Source: Methanomicrobia archaeon
GTDB lineage: Archaea; Halobacteriota; Syntropharchaeia; Alkanophagales; Methanospirareceae
Assembly (NCBI GenBank): GCA_016928455.1
Contig: JAFGKP010000067.1
Location: forward strand, 1 to 5,625
Direction of reading: 5' to 3'
DNA length: 5,625 bases
Below are positions 5,540 to 5,625 of this stretch, piece by piece (positions within the stretch are counted from its first letter, which is position 1; each line of letters starts with the position of its first letter). A model generated the notes under the pieces. It saw nothing but the letters and a program-made list of their open reading frames with translations, did no database searches and was not told the DNA's origin. The position numbers and the translations under genes are program-made.

Positions 5540-5625
5540 GCCAGGATGGCAGAGTGGACAAATGCGGTGGCCTCGAGAGTCACTGTCCCGTTAGGGACGC
5601 TCAGGTTCGAATCCTGATCCTGGCG
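5540..5625 (+). tRNA. tRNA-Ser (anticodon CGA)
   Basis: Complete cloverleaf of 86 bases. The acceptor arms GCCAGGA (5540-5546) and TCCTGGC (5618-5624) pair fully, with discriminator G at 5625. The D stem is GCA/TGC with the GG of the loop in AGTGGACAAA. The anticodon stem GTGGC/GTCAC encloses the seven-base loop CTCGAGA, giving anticodon CGA, which reads UCG serine codons. A long variable arm (GTCCC-GTTA-GGGAC) marks a type II tRNA, and with CGA this means Ser rather than Leu. The T arm is TCAGG-TTCGAAT-CCTGA. There is no intron in the anticodon loop. The window ends on the discriminator base, so whether CCA is encoded cannot be seen. Confidence 0.96.

Noticed and set aside
5540..5625. tRNA-Ser as an attachment site for an integrated element
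   Set aside because: The window ends at the discriminator base, and no integrase or repeat of the tRNA 3' end is visible within it.

Overview
The window reads as chromosomal DNA of an anaerobic archaeon, most likely a euryarchaeote of the broad methanogen / ANME / Archaeoglobus-related kind. The evidence is archaeal TATA boxes placed correctly ahead of genes, a surface protein ending in a PGF-CTERM archaeosortase signal, a COG1237 metallo-beta-lactamase-fold protein of the type used in methanopterin-related chemistry, a COG0731-type radical SAM protein, and a type II tRNA-Ser. The genus cannot be fixed from this sequence.

Layout: (1) 1-1427, plus strand: the C-terminal two thirds of a membrane-bound ion-pumping pyrophosphatase (hppA), cut by the window edge and carrying the K+-independent signature. 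(2) 1428-1805: no intact gene. It holds a 44-codon minus-strand relic of the C-terminus of a second radical SAM protein, and then a good archaeal promoter. (3) 1806-3119, plus strand: a two-gene cassette, visibly richer in A+T than its surroundings. It encodes a PGF-CTERM surface protein with two tandem beta-rich repeats and a small two-helix membrane protein. (4) 3120-3330: intergenic, with a hairpin plus U5 terminator for the minus-strand operon. (5) 3331-4777, minus strand: an operon of an MBL-fold hydrolase (GTG start) followed one base later by the complete radical SAM protein. (6) 4778-4860: a compact divergent promoter region. (7) 4861-5454, plus strand: a Sm_multidrug_ex (COG2426) family membrane protein. 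(8) 5455-5539: an inverted repeat and tRNA promoter. (9) 5540-5625: tRNA-Ser(CGA), ending at the window edge.

How the parts fit: the pyrophosphatase conserves energy by coupling PPi hydrolysis to ion export. The MBL/radical SAM pair is translationally linked and probably acts in one cofactor or modification step, with no substrate evident. The two-gene cassette looks like a cell-envelope module. It is bracketed by two direct-orientation copies of the radical SAM 3' end (71% nucleotide identity over 135 bases by hand alignment), one intact and one a relic, and its composition differs from both flanks. This is the most unusual structure in the window. It suggests that foreign or rapidly evolving DNA was placed beside, or between, two paralogous radical SAM genes. 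I see no CRISPR array, transposase or integrase.
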